Positions 36,792 through 47,002 of a stretch of DNA of 64,000 bases are shown in pieces. This DNA comes from Citricoccus sp. K5. Its GTDB lineage: Bacteria > Actinomycetota > Actinomycetes > Actinomycetales > Micrococcaceae. The stretch spans positions 124,001 to 188,000 of the forward strand of contig NZ_LR732817.1 of assembly GCF_902506195.1 (NCBI RefSeq), given 5' to 3'. Each line of letters starts with the position of its first letter. Position 1 is the first letter of the stretch. The notes under the pieces were generated by a model. The model saw only the letters and a list, made by a program, of their open reading frames with translations, had not been told where the DNA came from and made no database searches. Made by a program: the position numbers and the translations under genes.

Positions 36792-38159
36792 GTGACCATG
36801 ACCCGCGAGATGGCCGAGGCCATCCCCACTGAATTGACTGCTGACCTGGCCGAGCTCGACCCCGAGATCGCGGCGCACCTCGACGCCGAGCTGGGGCGGC
36901 AGCGCGAGGGGCTGGAGATGATCGCGTCGGAGAACCACACCGCCGCCGCCGTCATGCAGGCCCAGGGCTCAGTGCTCACGAACAAGTACGCCGAGGGGTA
37001 CCCCGGCAAGCGCTACTACGGCGGGTGTGAGCATGTGGACGCAGTGGAGAGCCTGGCCCTGGAGCGGGTCAAGGCGCTCTTCGGTGCCGGGTTCGCCAAT
37101 GTCCAGCCCCACTCCGGCGCGCAGGCCAACGCCTCGGTGATGCACGCGCTGATCCGGCCGGGGGACACCGTGCTCGGGCTCAACCTCGCCCACGGCGGGC
37201 ACCTGACGCACGGGATGAAGATCAACTTCTCCGGCCGCCTCTATGACATCGTCCCCTACGGCGTGGACGAGTCCACCCACCGAGTGGACATGGACGAGGT
37301 GGCCGCCCTGGCACGCGAACACCGGCCGAAGATGATCATCGCCGGGTGGTCCGCCTACCCGCGCCAGCTGGACTTCGCCCGCTTCCGCGAGATCGCGGAC
37401 GAGGTCGGCGCCTACCTGATGGTGGACATGGCCCACTTCGCCGGGCTCGTGGCCACGGGCCTGCACCCCTCGCCCGTTCCGCACGCCCATGTGGTCACCT
37501 CCACCACGCACAAGACCCTGGCCGGTCCCCGTGGCGGCATCATCCTGACCAATGACGCGGGCATCGCCAAGAAGGTCAACTCCGCCGTGTTCCCCGGCCA
37601 GCAGGGCGGTCCACTCGAACACGTGATCGCCGGCAAGGCCGTGGCGTTCAAGATCGCCGCCTCCGAGGGCTTCCGGGACCGCCAGGAGCGGACCCTGGCC
37701 GGCGCGCGAATCCTCGCCGAGCGGCTCATCCGCCCGGACGTGACCGAGCACGGGATCACTGTCCTCACCGGCGGTACGGACGTGCACCTGGTCCTCGTGG
37801 ACCTGCGAGACTCCCCGTTGGACGGCCAACAGGGCGAGGACCTGCTGGCCGCCGTGGACATCACGATCAACCGCAACTCCGTCCCCTTCGACCCGCGCCC
37901 GCCGATGGTGACCTCCGGCCTGCGCATCGGCACCCCGGCCCTGGCCACCCGCGGATTCGGCGAGGAAGCCTTCCGCGAGGTCGCGGACATCATCGCCGAG
38001 ACGCTCAAGGCGGGTGCAGCCGGTGCGGCCGGCGCCGGCACCACCGACAGCACCCAGGACGAGGCCCTGACCGGCCTGCGCGAACGCGTCCGAGATCTGG
38101 CGGCCGCCCATCCCCTGTACCCGAACATGACCGAATTCCTCACCACGAAGGGGGCCTGA
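36792..38159 (+). CDS. glyA: Serine hydroxymethyltransferase, catabolic copy
   Basis: 455 residues, PLP enzyme interconverting glycine plus methylene-THF and serine plus THF. The PLP lysine is Lys241 in [15 protein letters not shown]; substrate regions are [20 protein letters not shown] and [12 protein letters not shown]. It starts the sox operon, where it consumes both the glycine and the methylene-THF made by sarcosine oxidase. An Ala/Gly insert near residues 405-420 is unusual but outside the active site. The cell probably has another housekeeping glyA elsewhere (inference). GTG start after AGGAG. Confidence 0.95.
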   Translation: MTMTREMAEAIPTELTADLAELDPEIAAHLDAELGRQREGLEMIASENHTAAAVMQAQGSVLTNKYAEGYPGKRYYGGCEHVDAVESLALERVKALFGAGFANVQPHSGAQANASVMHALIRPGDTVLGLNLAHGGHLTHGMKINFSGRLYDIVPYGVDESTHRVDMDEVAALAREHRPKMIIAGWSAYPRQLDFARFREIADEVGAYLMVDMAHFAGLVATGLHPSPVPHAHVVTSTTHKTLAGPRGGIILTNDAGIAKKVNSAVFPGQQGGPLEHVIAGKAVAFKIAASEGFRDRQERTLAGARILAERLIRPDVTEHGITVLTGGTDVHLVLVDLRDSPLDGQQGEDLLAAVDITINRNSVPFDPRPPMVTSGLRIGTPALATRGFGEEAFREVADIIAETLKAGAAGAAGAGTTDSTQDEALTGLRERVRDLAAAHPLYPNMTEFLTTKGA

Positions 38160-38160
38160 C

Positions 38161-39378
38161 ATGGCCGAGAAGCTTCCCGAGCACCCGGACTTCCTGTGGC
38201 ACAACCCTGACCCGAAGGCCAGCTATGACGCCGTGATCGTCGGTGGCGGCGGCCACGGCCTGGCGACCGCCTACTACCTGGCGTCCAGACACGGCATGAC
38301 CAACATCGCCATCCTCGAGCGGGGCTGGCTGGCCGGCGGCAACATGGCCCGCAACACCACGATCATCCGCTCCAACTACCTGTGGGACGAGTCCGCGGCG
38401 ATCTACGAGCACTCCCTCAAGCTGTGGGAGGGGCTGCCGGAGGAACTGGAGTACGACTTCCTGTTCTCCCAGCGGGGCGTGATGAACCTGGCCCACACCC
38501 TGCAGGACGTGCGCGAGTCCCAGCGGCGTGTGAATGCCAACGTGCTCAACGGCGTGGACGCGGAGTGGCTGGACCCGCAACAGGTCAAGGAGGCCTGCCC
38601 CATCATCAACATCGGGGACGACATCCGTTACCCGGTCATGGGGGCCACCTACCAACCACGCGCCGGGATAGCCAAGCACGACCACGTGGCCTGGGCCTTC
38701 GCCCGCAAGTGCGACGAGATGGGCGTGGACATCATCCAGAACTGCGAGGTCACCGGCTTCATCAAGGACGGCGAGCGCGTGGTGGGTGTGGAGACGTCCC
38801 GCGGCCGCATCAACGCCGGCAAGGTGGCCCTCGCGGCCGCCGGTCACTCCTCGGTGCTGGCCGACCTGGCCGGGTTTCGTCTGCCGATCTCCTCGCACCC
38901 GCTGCAGGCGCTCGTCTCCGAACTCTTCGAGCCGGTCCACCCCACCGTGGTGATGTCCAACCACGTCCACGTGTACGTCTCGCAGGCACACAAGGGCGAG
39001 CTGGTCATGGGTGCCGGGATCGACTCGTACAACGGCTACGGCCAGCGCGGCGCGTTCCACGTGGTGGAGGAGCAGCTGGCTGCCGCCGTCGAGCTGTTCC
39101 CGATCTTTGCCCGCGCGCACCTGCTGCGCACGTGGGGCGGGATCGTGGACACCACCTTCGACGCCTCACCGATCGTCTCCACCACCCCGATCGACCAGAT
39201 GTACGTCAACTGCGGTTGGGGCACGGGCGGCTTCAAGGGCACACCAGCCTCCGGCTACACGTTCGCCCACACCATCGCCACCGACAAGGCCCACCCGCTG
39301 AACGCCCCGTTCGCTCTGGACCGCTTCGAGACCGGACACCTCATCGACGAGCACGGCGCCGCCGCCGTGGCCCACTAG
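38161..39378 (+). CDS. soxB: Sarcosine oxidase beta subunit
   Basis: 405 residues. FAD-binding subunit of heterotetrameric sarcosine oxidase, which oxidises sarcosine with oxygen and THF to glycine, methylene-THF and hydrogen peroxide. The dinucleotide motif is [39 protein letters not shown] carries the His/Thr/Arg region near the covalent flavin of SoxB. The C-terminal [17 protein letters not shown] is conserved in the family. ATG one base after the glyA stop; the operon is tightly packed. Confidence 0.96.
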   Translation: MAEKLPEHPDFLWHNPDPKASYDAVIVGGGGHGLATAYYLASRHGMTNIAILERGWLAGGNMARNTTIIRSNYLWDESAAIYEHSLKLWEGLPEELEYDFLFSQRGVMNLAHTLQDVRESQRRVNANVLNGVDAEWLDPQQVKEACPIINIGDDIRYPVMGATYQPRAGIAKHDHVAWAFARKCDEMGVDIIQNCEVTGFIKDGERVVGVETSRGRINAGKVALAAAGHSSVLADLAGFRLPISSHPLQALVSELFEPVHPTVVMSNHVHVYVSQAHKGELVMGAGIDSYNGYGQRGAFHVVEEQLAAAVELFPIFARAHLLRTWGGIVDTTFDASPIVSTTPIDQMYVNCGWGTGGFKGTPASGYTFAHTIATDKAHPLNAPFALDRFETGHLIDEHGAAAVAH

Positions 39379-39401
39379 GAAGGTACAGGCAGGAGAAAAC
39401 C

Positions 39402-39767
39402 ATGCTGCTGATCGACTGCCCGCACTGCGGGCCGCGCAACGAGACCGAATTCCACTACGGGGGCCAGGCCCACATCGCCTACCCCAAGGATCCCCACTCC
39501 CTGGACGACCGGGGCTGGGCCGAATACCTCTTCTACCGCGACAACCCCAAAGGGCTGTTCGCCGAGCGCTGGCAGCACGGCGGCGGGTGCCGCAAGTGGT
39601 TCAACGCCCTGAGGGACACCCACACCTACGAGTTCGCCGCCACGTACCCGGCCGGTTCGCCGCGGCCCGATGCCGGCGACCTCCCGGACCCCGGCCACGG
39701 CAACTCCACCCGGACCACCCCTTCCAGCCCTGCCAGTGCGAACACCGATCACGGAGGTCACCAGTGA
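39402..39767 (+). CDS. soxD: Sarcosine oxidase delta subunit
   Basis: 121 residues. The small zinc-binding subunit: [20 protein letters not shown] with Cys6 and Cys9, and [15 protein letters not shown] with the further Cys and His. [20 protein letters not shown] is typical. The C-terminal 30 residues (Pro/Ser/Asn-rich) are longer than usual. The start is the ATG at 39402 after AGGAGA; its stop overlaps the soxA GTG. Confidence 0.95.
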   Translation: MLLIDCPHCGPRNETEFHYGGQAHIAYPKDPHSLDDRGWAEYLFYRDNPKGLFAERWQHGGGCRKWFNALRDTHTYEFAATYPAGSPRPDAGDLPDPGHGNSTRTTPSSPASANTDHGGHQ

Positions 39768-42715
39768 GCACCGCCAACACCCGGCGTCTTGAGGCCGGCC
39801 GCGCCCCCGGCCACGGCATCGACCGCAGCCGCGAGATCACCTTCACGGTGGACGGCACCCAGTACGCCGGCCACCCCGGCGACACCCTCGCCAGCGCCCT
39901 CATCGCCAACGGCCGCCTCGACTGCGGACCATCGCTCTACGAGCGCCGCCCACGCGGCATCCTCTCCGCCGGCGTCGAGGAGCCCAACGCCCTCGTCACC
40001 GTCGCCGCGCGCTTTGCCGGGCACGTGGACGAGTCCATGCTGCCGGCCACCGCGGTGGGTCTGACCGAGGGGCTGCACGCCACGTACCTCTCCGGTCTGG
40101 GCGTCATGGACCCCACCAAGGATGAGGCCGTCTACGACCACAAGTACGTCCACGTCGACGTCCTGGTGGTCGGCGCGGGGCCGGCCGGGCTGGCCGCGGC
40201 CCGCGAGGCCGCCAAGTCCGGCGCCCGCACCATCCTCATGGACGACCAGCCCGCCCCGGGGGGCTCCCTGCTCTCGGGCCGCGACGGAGACGGCGAGGAC
40301 CTGATCGACGAGATGGATGCCCGCGACTGGGCCGCCGCCACCCTCCGCCGCCTCGCCGGCGCCGAGGACTTCACCTACCTGCCGCGCACCACGGCTTTCG
40401 GCTCGTACGACGCCAACTTCGTGGTCGCCGTGGAGTCCCGCACGGATCACCTGCCGGCGCGCGAGCGGCCCGGGGTGTCCCGCCAGCGGATCTGGCACGT
40501 CCGCGCCAGCCAGGTGGTGCTGGCCACCGGCGCCCATGAGCGCCCGCTGGTCTTCGCCAACAACGACCGCCCCGGCATCATGCTGGCCGGCGCCGTGCGC
40601 ACCTACCTGAACCGGTACGCCGCGCTGGCCGGTGAGAGGATCGCGGTGGCCACCACCAACGACTCCGCCTACCGGCTCGTCGCGGACCTGCACGCCGCCG
40701 GCGTCACCGTGGCGGCCGTCGTCGACTCCCGGCCGGAGGCCTCGGCCACTGCCCTGGAGGTCCTCGAGTCCACGGACGTGCGCGGGATCTTCGGCGCCGC
40801 CGTGGTGGACACCGCCGGTGACGGCCCCGCCGGCCGGATCAGCGGCGTGACCGTCTCCGCCCTGGACTCCGACGGTGCCCTGACCGGTGAGCCGGAGACC
40901 CTGGACGTGGATCTTCTGGCCGTCTCCGGTGGCCACTCGCCTGTGGTGCACCTGCACAGCCAGCGCCAGGGCCGTATCGCCTGGAACCGAGAGCTCGCGG
41001 CATTCGTACCGTCCGCCCGCGTCAAGAACCAGTTCACCGCGGGAGCTCTGACCGGGGCCGTGACCCTGGGTGAGGCGCTGTCCCAGGGTGCCGAGTCCGG
41101 CCACCAGGCCGCCCGGGCCACCGGCTCCTCCGCCCCGCTGCTGGTGCCGAGCGCCCCGGCGTCCCCCGCCCCGGGAACCGTCCGGCCCGTGTGGCTCGCC
41201 CCGGCCCTGGCGGGGGAGCCCGCCGACTGGACCACCCACTTCGTGGACCTGCAGCGGGACCAGACCGTGGCGGACGTGCTGCGGGCCACGGGCGCCGGGA
41301 TGCGCTCGGTGGAGCACGTCAAGCGCTACACCTCCATCTCCACCGCCAATGATCAGGGCAAGACCTCGGGGGTCAACGCGATCGGCGTGATCGCGGCCGC
41401 CCTGAATGAAGGCGATCTCGGAGATGTCGGGACCACCACCTTCCGCGCGCCGTTCACGCCCGTGGCCTTCGCCGCCGTGGCCGGCCGCCGCCGCGGTGAG
41501 CTGTTCGACCCGGCCCGCGTCACCTCGATCCAGCCCTGGCATGAGGCCGCCGGCGCACTGTTCGAGGACGTGGGTCAGTGGAAGCGGCCCTGGTACTTCC
41601 CGCAGGACGGGGAGGACATGGACGCCGCCGTGTATCGCGAGTGTGCCGCCGTGCGGGACTCGGTGGGCTTCATGGACGCTTCCACCCTCGGCAAGATCGA
41701 GGTCCGCGGGGCAGACGCCGCCGAGTTCCTCAATCGCATCTACACCAACGGCTTCCTCAAGCTGAAGGTCGGCATGGGCCGCTACGGGCTGATGTGCTCC
41801 GCGGACGGCATGCTCTTCGACGACGGAGTGACCATGCGCCTGGCCGAGGACCGGTTCCTGATGACCACCACCACCGGCGGGGCCGCCAAGGTCCTCGACT
41901 GGGTGGAGGAGTGGCACCAGACCGAGTGGCCGGAACTGGACGTGGTGTTCACCTCGGTGACCGAGCAGTGGAACACCGTCGCCGTCGTCGGGCCCAAATC
42001 CCGCGAGGTGGTGGCGAGAGTGGCCCCGGACCTGGACGTCTCCAACGAGGCGTTTCCGTTCATGGCCTTCCGCGAGACCACCCTGGCCAACGGGACCCGC
42101 GCCCGGATCTGCCGCATCTCCTTCTCCGGCGAACTCGCCTACGAGATCAACGTGGAGGCCTTCTCCGGCCTGTCCACGTGGGAGGCCGTGGCGCAGGCCG
42201 GCGCCGAGTTCGGGATCACCCCGTACGGCACCGAGACCATGCACGTGCTGCGGGCCGAGAAGGGCCTCATCATCATCGGCCAGGACACGGACGGCACCGT
42301 GACGCCGCAGGACGCCGGGATGGGCTGGGCGGTGTCCACGAGGAAGGACTTCGTGGGCAATCGCTCCTTCTCCCGGGCGCACACAGCCCGCGAGGACCGC
42401 CGCCACCTGGTGGGTGTGCTGCCCGTGGACCGCACCACGCGGCTCGCGGAGGGCGCCCAGCTGGTGACGGCGGGCACCCCGCTGACGCCCGACGCCGGCC
42501 CGGTCCCGATGATCGGCCACGTCACCTCCTCCTACAACTCGCCCGCGCTGGGCCGGACCTTCGGTCTGGCCCTCGTGGACAACGGCCGCAACCGCATCGG
42601 TGAGATCGTGCGCTCGCCGATCGGCGCCGGTGCTCCGGACGGCGAGAACTACGTCGAGGTGGAGATCGCCTCGCCCCTCCTCTACGACCCCGAAGGGACC
42701 CGCCGTGATGGCTGA
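39764..42715 (+). CDS. soxA: Sarcosine oxidase alpha subunit
   Basis: 983 residues, as expected for SoxA. An N-terminal 2Fe-2S-ferredoxin-like domain without cluster ([20 protein letters not shown]) is followed by an NAD-binding flavoprotein domain ([20 protein letters not shown] near residue 134, and [19 protein letters not shown]). The C-terminal 390 residues form a GcvT-like THF-binding domain ([20 protein letters not shown]), which captures the formaldehyde-level carbon as methylene-THF. GTG at 39764 overlapping the soxD stop, with GGAGG upstream. Confidence 0.96.
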   Translation: MSTANTRRLEAGRAPGHGIDRSREITFTVDGTQYAGHPGDTLASALIANGRLDCGPSLYERRPRGILSAGVEEPNALVTVAARFAGHVDESMLPATAVGLTEGLHATYLSGLGVMDPTKDEAVYDHKYVHVDVLVVGAGPAGLAAAREAAKSGARTILMDDQPAPGGSLLSGRDGDGEDLIDEMDARDWAAATLRRLAGAEDFTYLPRTTAFGSYDANFVVAVESRTDHLPARERPGVSRQRIWHVRASQVVLATGAHERPLVFANNDRPGIMLAGAVRTYLNRYAALAGERIAVATTNDSAYRLVADLHAAGVTVAAVVDSRPEASATALEVLESTDVRGIFGAAVVDTAGDGPAGRISGVTVSALDSDGALTGEPETLDVDLLAVSGGHSPVVHLHSQRQGRIAWNRELAAFVPSARVKNQFTAGALTGAVTLGEALSQGAESGHQAARATGSSAPLLVPSAPASPAPGTVRPVWLAPALAGEPADWTTHFVDLQRDQTVADVLRATGAGMRSVEHVKRYTSISTANDQGKTSGVNAIGVIAAALNEGDLGDVGTTTFRAPFTPVAFAAVAGRRRGELFDPARVTSIQPWHEAAGALFEDVGQWKRPWYFPQDGEDMDAAVYRECAAVRDSVGFMDASTLGKIEVRGADAAEFLNRIYTNGFLKLKVGMGRYGLMCSADGMLFDDGVTMRLAEDRFLMTTTTGGAAKVLDWVEEWHQTEWPELDVVFTSVTEQWNTVAVVGPKSREVVARVAPDLDVSNEAFPFMAFRETTLANGTRARICRISFSGELAYEINVEAFSGLSTWEAVAQAGAEFGITPYGTETMHVLRAEKGLIIIGQDTDGTVTPQDAGMGWAVSTRKDFVGNRSFSRAHTAREDRRHLVGVLPVDRTTRLAEGAQLVTAGTPLTPDAGPVPMIGHVTSSYNSPALGRTFGLALVDNGRNRIGEIVRSPIGAGAPDGENYVEVEIASPLLYDPEGTRRDG

Positions 42716-43328
42716 GACTCTGATGACCCGATCCATCCGCACCTCCCCGGCGGCCCACCTGGAGTCCCTCATGGTGGCGGCCGAGGTGACCGGCGCCCGC
42801 GCCGTGTCCCTGCATGAGCTGCCCTTCGCTGTCCAGATCGGCCTGCGGGCCGTTCCGGACTCCGAGTCCGCGCGGGCCCTGGAAGCAGTCCTGGGCGTCC
42901 AGTTGCCCGCCGGTCACGGCCAGAGCACGGGGGACGCCTCCGGTCAGCACGTGCTGTGGCTGTCCCCGGACGAGTTCCTCGTGGTGGACGTCTCTCGTGA
43001 ACAGTCCACGGGTGATGTGGACTCGCTCGAGGCCGCCCTCGAGGGGGTGCCGGGCCAGGCTCTGGATCTCTCCGCCAACCGCACGATCCTCGTGCTGGCC
43101 GGGCCCGCGGCCCGAGACGTCCTGGAGAAGGGGTGCCAGGCGGACCTGCACCCGCGCTCCTTCCCCGTCGGTCACGCGATCGTGACGGCGGTGGGGCCGG
43201 TCCCGGTGCTGCTGCACCGCTCCGGCGAGCGAGAGTACCGCGTCTATCCCCGTGCATCCTTCGCCGACTTCCTCGTACGCTGGTTGGTGGATTCCATGGC
43301 GGAGTTCAGGCAGGAGGAAGTGCTATGA
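42708..43328 (+). CDS. soxG: Sarcosine oxidase gamma subunit
   Basis: 206 residues; the fourth subunit, structural and GcvT-like in fold. The N-terminus [19 protein letters not shown] and the segment [19 protein letters not shown] (the family usually shows WLGPDEWL-like here), and [20 protein letters not shown], fit SoxG. ATG overlaps the soxA stop by 8 bases; its stop overlaps the sdaA start (ATGA). Confidence 0.93.
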   Translation: MAETLMTRSIRTSPAAHLESLMVAAEVTGARAVSLHELPFAVQIGLRAVPDSESARALEAVLGVQLPAGHGQSTGDASGQHVLWLSPDEFLVVDVSREQSTGDVDSLEAALEGVPGQALDLSANRTILVLAGPAARDVLEKGCQADLHPRSFPVGHAIVTAVGPVPVLLHRSGEREYRVYPRASFADFLVRWLVDSMAEFRQEEVL

Positions 43329-44767
43329 CGCTCAGCGTGCTGGACTTGTTCTCGATCGGCCTGGGGCCGTCGTCGTCCCACACCGTGGGGCCGATGCGTG
43401 CCGCGCGGCTCTTCGCCCGGGGGCTGGCCGATTCCGGCCGGCTGGGTGAGGTGGTGCGGGTCAAGGCCGTGCTGTTCGGCTCCCTCGGGGCCACGGGGGA
43501 GGGCCACGGCTCGGACGACGCCGTGATCCTCGGCCTGGCCGGGCTGGACCCGGAGACCGTGGGCGCGGACGAGGCCCCCCGGGTGGTGGCCGACGCCGCC
43601 GAATCGGGTCGGTTGAGGCTGGACGGCACGCACGAGGTGGACTTCGTCAAGGCTGAGGACGTGGTGCTCAACGGCTGGGAGTCACTACCCGGCCATCCCA
43701 ATGGGATGCGCCTGGCCGCCTATTCTTCCGAGGCGGCCGCTGAGTCCGCTGGGACCGGGGCCGACGTCGATCCGGAGAGGGCCGGCGTCGTGATGTCCCA
43801 GGAGTACTACTCGGTGGGCGGCGGGTTCGTGGTCACGGCGGAGGACTTCAGCAACCCGGTCGATGCCGAGCCGGAGGTGCCCGAGCCCTACCCGTTCGCC
43901 AGTGGGGCCGAACTGCTGCAGCGCTGCCGCGAATCCGGGCTGTCCGTGGCCGGCGTGATGCATGCCAACGAGCTGACTCGGCACTCCGCCGAGGAGATCC
44001 GCACGGCCCTGTTGGACGTCTGGGCCGTGATGCGGGAATGCGTGGAGAACGGCTGCAGTCGCACCGAGGAGGTGCTGCCGGGCGTGCTGTTGGCCAAGCG
44101 GCGCGCCCCCGGGTTGCGGCGCCGGCTGCGCGAGCAGCAGGCCAAGGGGGACACCCTGGACACGCTGTGGGCCATGGAGTGGGTCAACCTCTTCGCCCTG
44201 GCCGTGAACGAGGAGAACGCCTCGGGCGGCCGGGTGGTCACGGCCCCGACCAACGGTGCCGCCGGGATCATCCCCGCCGTGCTGCACTACTTCGACATGT
44301 TCCGCGAGTGCGATGACGACCGGGTGGAGGAGTTCCTGCTCACCGCCGGCGCCATCGGCACCCTGTTCAAGCGCAACGCCTCCATCTCCGGCGCCGAGGT
44401 CGGCTGCCAGGGCGAGGTGGGCTCGGCCTGCTCCATGGCGGCCGGGGCCCTGTGCGCCGTGCTGGGCGGCACCCCGGAACAGGTGGAGAACGCCGCGGAG
44501 ATCGGGTTGGAGCACAATCTCGGGTTGACCTGCGATCCCATCGCCGGGCTCGTGCAGATCCCCTGCATCGAACGCAACGCCATCGCCTCCGTGAAGGCCA
44601 TCAACGCCGCCCGCCTGTCCCTGGCCGGAGATGGCACCCACCGGGTGAGCCTGGACGAGGCCATCACCACCATGCGGGACACCGGCCGGGACATGATGTC
44701 CAAGTACAAGGAGACCTCGCGCGGCGGCCTGGCCGTGAATGTGGCGGTGAACCTCCCGGAGTGCTGA
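43325..44767 (+). CDS. sdaA: L-serine dehydratase, single-chain iron-sulfur type
   Basis: 480 residues with fused beta and alpha domains. It deaminates serine to pyruvate and ammonia using a [4Fe-4S] cluster. Substrate-binding SIGLGPSSSHTVGPMRAARL is at the N-terminus; cluster cysteines lie in GSACSMAAGALCAVLGG, LTCDPIAGLVQIPCIERN. The ATG overlaps the soxG stop, and AGGAGGAAG precedes it. As last gene of the operon it drains serine made by SHMT into central metabolism. Confidence 0.95.
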   Translation: MTLSVLDLFSIGLGPSSSHTVGPMRAARLFARGLADSGRLGEVVRVKAVLFGSLGATGEGHGSDDAVILGLAGLDPETVGADEAPRVVADAAESGRLRLDGTHEVDFVKAEDVVLNGWESLPGHPNGMRLAAYSSEAAAESAGTGADVDPERAGVVMSQEYYSVGGGFVVTAEDFSNPVDAEPEVPEPYPFASGAELLQRCRESGLSVAGVMHANELTRHSAEEIRTALLDVWAVMRECVENGCSRTEEVLPGVLLAKRRAPGLRRRLREQQAKGDTLDTLWAMEWVNLFALAVNEENASGGRVVTAPTNGAAGIIPAVLHYFDMFRECDDDRVEEFLLTAGAIGTLFKRNASISGAEVGCQGEVGSACSMAAGALCAVLGGTPEQVENAAEIGLEHNLGLTCDPIAGLVQIPCIERNAIASVKAINAARLSLAGDGTHRVSLDEAITTMRDTGRDMMSKYKETSRGGLAVNVAVNLPEC

Positions 44768-44773
44768 GCCGCG

Positions 44774-45247
44774 CTACGGCGTGGAGGTGCTGAGGTCCTG
44801 GACGTTGTGGCGCAAGGTGCGCAGGGCTGCTGACAGGGCCTCGAGCTGCTGCTGATCCAGTCCGTCCACCAGGCGGCTCTGGAGGGCGGCCACCTCGTCC
44901 TGCAGGCGGGTGACTGCGGCCCTGCCCCGGGGCGTGGCCCGGAGCAGCAGCCGCCGCGCGTTGTCCGGGTCCTGGGCGCGGCTGATCAGGCCCTGCTCGA
45001 TGAGCGGCCCGATGGTCCCCGCCATCGACTGGGCCCGGACGAAGGAGCGCCGGGCCAGCTCCGAGGACGTGATGCCCGGCCTGGAGAGCAGCACGGTGAG
45101 GGCCGTGTACTGGGCGGCGGTGAATCCCCGGCTGCCGGCGATCCTCTCGACCTCGGGGCGGAGCCCGGTGTCCAGCAGCTTGATCATGTAGATGAACCAG
45201 CCGTCGATGACGAGGTCCGGTGCGGTCTCGGCGTTTTTGCACGTCAT
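44774..45247 (-). CDS. MarR-family regulator of the acyl-CoA synthetase operon (predicted)
   Basis: 157 residues. Winged helix (ITSSELARRSFVRAQSMAGT, residues 60-80) and the wing DPDNARRLLLRATPRGRAAV. Starts at ATG 45247 with GGGAGG. Divergent from an acyl-CoA synthetase with a perfect palindrome in between. Regulators in this position typically bind the CoA thioester made by the synthetase (CouR-like); the ligand here is unknown. Confidence 0.9.
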   Translation of the reverse strand: MTCKNAETAPDLVIDGWFIYMIKLLDTGLRPEVERIAGSRGFTAAQYTALTVLLSRPGITSSELARRSFVRAQSMAGTIGPLIEQGLISRAQDPDNARRLLLRATPRGRAAVTRLQDEVAALQSRLVDGLDQQQLEALSAALRTLRHNVQDLSTSTP

Positions 45248-45297
45248 GGTGCCTCCCAGAGGTGTGCGGGAACGGGTGCGGCCGGTACCTGCGACCC

Positions 45298-45326
45298 TTG
45301 ACGTTCGTTTCAGGTTACCTGAAACT
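45298..45326 (+). promoter_or_regulatory. Acyl-CoA synthetase promoter with perfect MarR-type operator
   Basis: -35 TTGACG (45298-45303), 17-base spacer, -10 GAAACT (45321-45326). The 19-base palindrome GTTTCAGGTTACCTGAAAC (45307-45325, 9-base arms, one central base) covers spacer and -10, so regulator binding excludes RNA polymerase. It is the only such palindrome seen in the gap. Confidence 0.75.
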
Positions 45327-45358
45327 GGGGGTGATCCACAGCAGACGGAGGCCTGTCC

Positions 45359-47002
45359 ATGTACGAGAACTATGCGGTCCTGTGGCACGAGATCGCCCTG
45401 CGCGCCCCGGACCGGATGGCGGTCCGCTCCACCGGTGGGGACTACACCTACGGCGAGTTCGACGCCGCCGCGGCAATGGTGGCGGAGGAGCTGGCGGATC
45501 GGGGCGTGGTCTCCGGCTCGCGGGTGGCGTTCTTCCTCCACAACACCGCCGAGTATCTCGTGCTGTTCTACGCCTGCCTCAAGCTGGAGGCGATCCCGGT
45601 CTCGGTCAATTACCGCTACCTCGGGGCGGAGCTCGCCGGGCTCCTCACCGTGGCCGAGCCGGTGGCCCTCGTCCATGCCAGCGGCTCCCGGGCGCAGGTG
45701 GAGGACGCCCTGGACCGACTGGACGGAACCGCAGGCCGGCCGGAGTTGCTCATCGAGATCGGCAGCGGACTCGACGGACCGGACGGCCGGGAGTGGGCCG
45801 GCGTCGTCCGCGTCCGGTTCGAGGAGCTGGCCGCGCCGGAGCCGGAACGGACCGCATCCCCGCGGCGGTTCGAGCCCGGCCGGGACGCGGAGCTGTACAT
45901 CTTCACGGGCGGGACCACCGGCACCCCGAAGGCCGTGGTGTGGAGGATCGGCGACCTGCTGCACATCCAGCAGTCCTCCATCTACGGACCTGTCGGCCGG
46001 GACCTTCCGGCCGATCTCGACGCTGCGGTGGGGATCGCCGTGGAGGGCGGCTTGCCGCCCGTCCGGACCCTGCCTCTGGCGCCCTTCATCCACGCGACGG
46101 CACTGTTCAGCGCCATGAACACGCTCGCACTCGGCGGCACCGTGGTGATCAACCCGGATCCCAGCTTCCGCGCCGGGGACGTGGCCCGGCTGATCGTGGG
46201 AGGGGAAGTGACCCGGCTGATCGTCGCCGGAGACGCGGTGGCCCTGCCCCTCCTGGACGCATTGGAGAAGGAACTCGATGGCCGGGAGTCCAGCCTGACC
46301 TCGGTGATCAGCTCGGGGATGCGGTTCAGCGATGACACCAAGCGCCGCATCCACGCCCTCGGCCGGGTGGCGATCGTGGACATCCTCGCCTCGACGGAGG
46401 GCGGCCCCTACGCGGTGGCCACCACCACCCGTGCTGAAGACCTGCCGGCACGATTCCGGCTGAGCGAGGACGCCGTGGTCCTGGACGAGGCACAACGGGA
46501 GGTCCAGGACCACCCCGGGGCGATCGGCGTCCTGGCCTATCGCGGTGCGCTGCCCGTGGGCTACCTCCATGACCCGGTCACCTCCGCGGAGACCTATCCC
46601 GTGATCAACGGTGTCCGCCACTGTTCCCCCGGCGACTACGTCCGGGTGGGGGAGGACGGGTTCATCGACCTGCTCGGGCGGGGCAGCTCCGTGGTGAACA
46701 CCGGCGGGGAGAAGGTCTTCCCCGGAGAGGTGGAGGAGGCACTGCTGGAGCACCCGGCCGTGGCCGACGCCGTGGTCTTCGGTGTCCCCGACCCCCGCTG
46801 GGGTGAGGCGGTGGCGGCCGTCGTGGCCCTGGAGCCGGGCCTGGACGTGACGGAGCGGGACCTGATGGAGCACCTGGCCGGGAGGGTGGCCGGCTACAAG
46901 AAGCCCCGCACCCTGGTCCTGCGCGACTCGCTCGACCGCGGTCCCACGGGGAAGCTGAACCTGAAACGCCTGAAGGCCTCGATCCGGGAGGACGTCCAGT
47001 GA
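45359..47002 (+). CDS. AMP-dependent acyl-CoA synthetase/ligase
   Basis: 547 residues. It activates a carboxylic acid with ATP and CoA. The P-loop-like motif is YIFTGGTTGTPKAVVWR; later GRGSSVVNTGGEKVFPGEVE and the C-terminal PTGKLNLKRLKAS lysine region are intact. The acyl substrate is not deducible; similarity of the layout to aryl or medium-chain ligases fits the neighbouring aromatic enzymes. ATG after GGAGG, overlapped downstream by the acyl-CoA dehydrogenase GTG. Confidence 0.92.
   Translation: MYENYAVLWHEIALRAPDRMAVRSTGGDYTYGEFDAAAAMVAEELADRGVVSGSRVAFFLHNTAEYLVLFYACLKLEAIPVSVNYRYLGAELAGLLTVAEPVALVHASGSRAQVEDALDRLDGTAGRPELLIEIGSGLDGPDGREWAGVVRVRFEELAAPEPERTASPRRFEPGRDAELYIFTGGTTGTPKAVVWRIGDLLHIQQSSIYGPVGRDLPADLDAAVGIAVEGGLPPVRTLPLAPFIHATALFSAMNTLALGGTVVINPDPSFRAGDVARLIVGGEVTRLIVAGDAVALPLLDALEKELDGRESSLTSVISSGMRFSDDTKRRIHALGRVAIVDILASTEGGPYAVATTTRAEDLPARFRLSEDAVVLDEAQREVQDHPGAIGVLAYRGALPVGYLHDPVTSAETYPVINGVRHCSPGDYVRVGEDGFIDLLGRGSSVVNTGGEKVFPGEVEEALLEHPAVADAVVFGVPDPRWGEAVAAVVALEPGLDVTERDLMEHLAGRVAGYKKPRTLVLRDSLDRGPTGKLNLKRLKASIREDVQ

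Noticed and set aside
39758-42772. 1004-residue open frame antisense to soxA
   Set aside because: A high-GC shadow frame: His/Gly/Val-rich, no family motif, opposite a certain gene.
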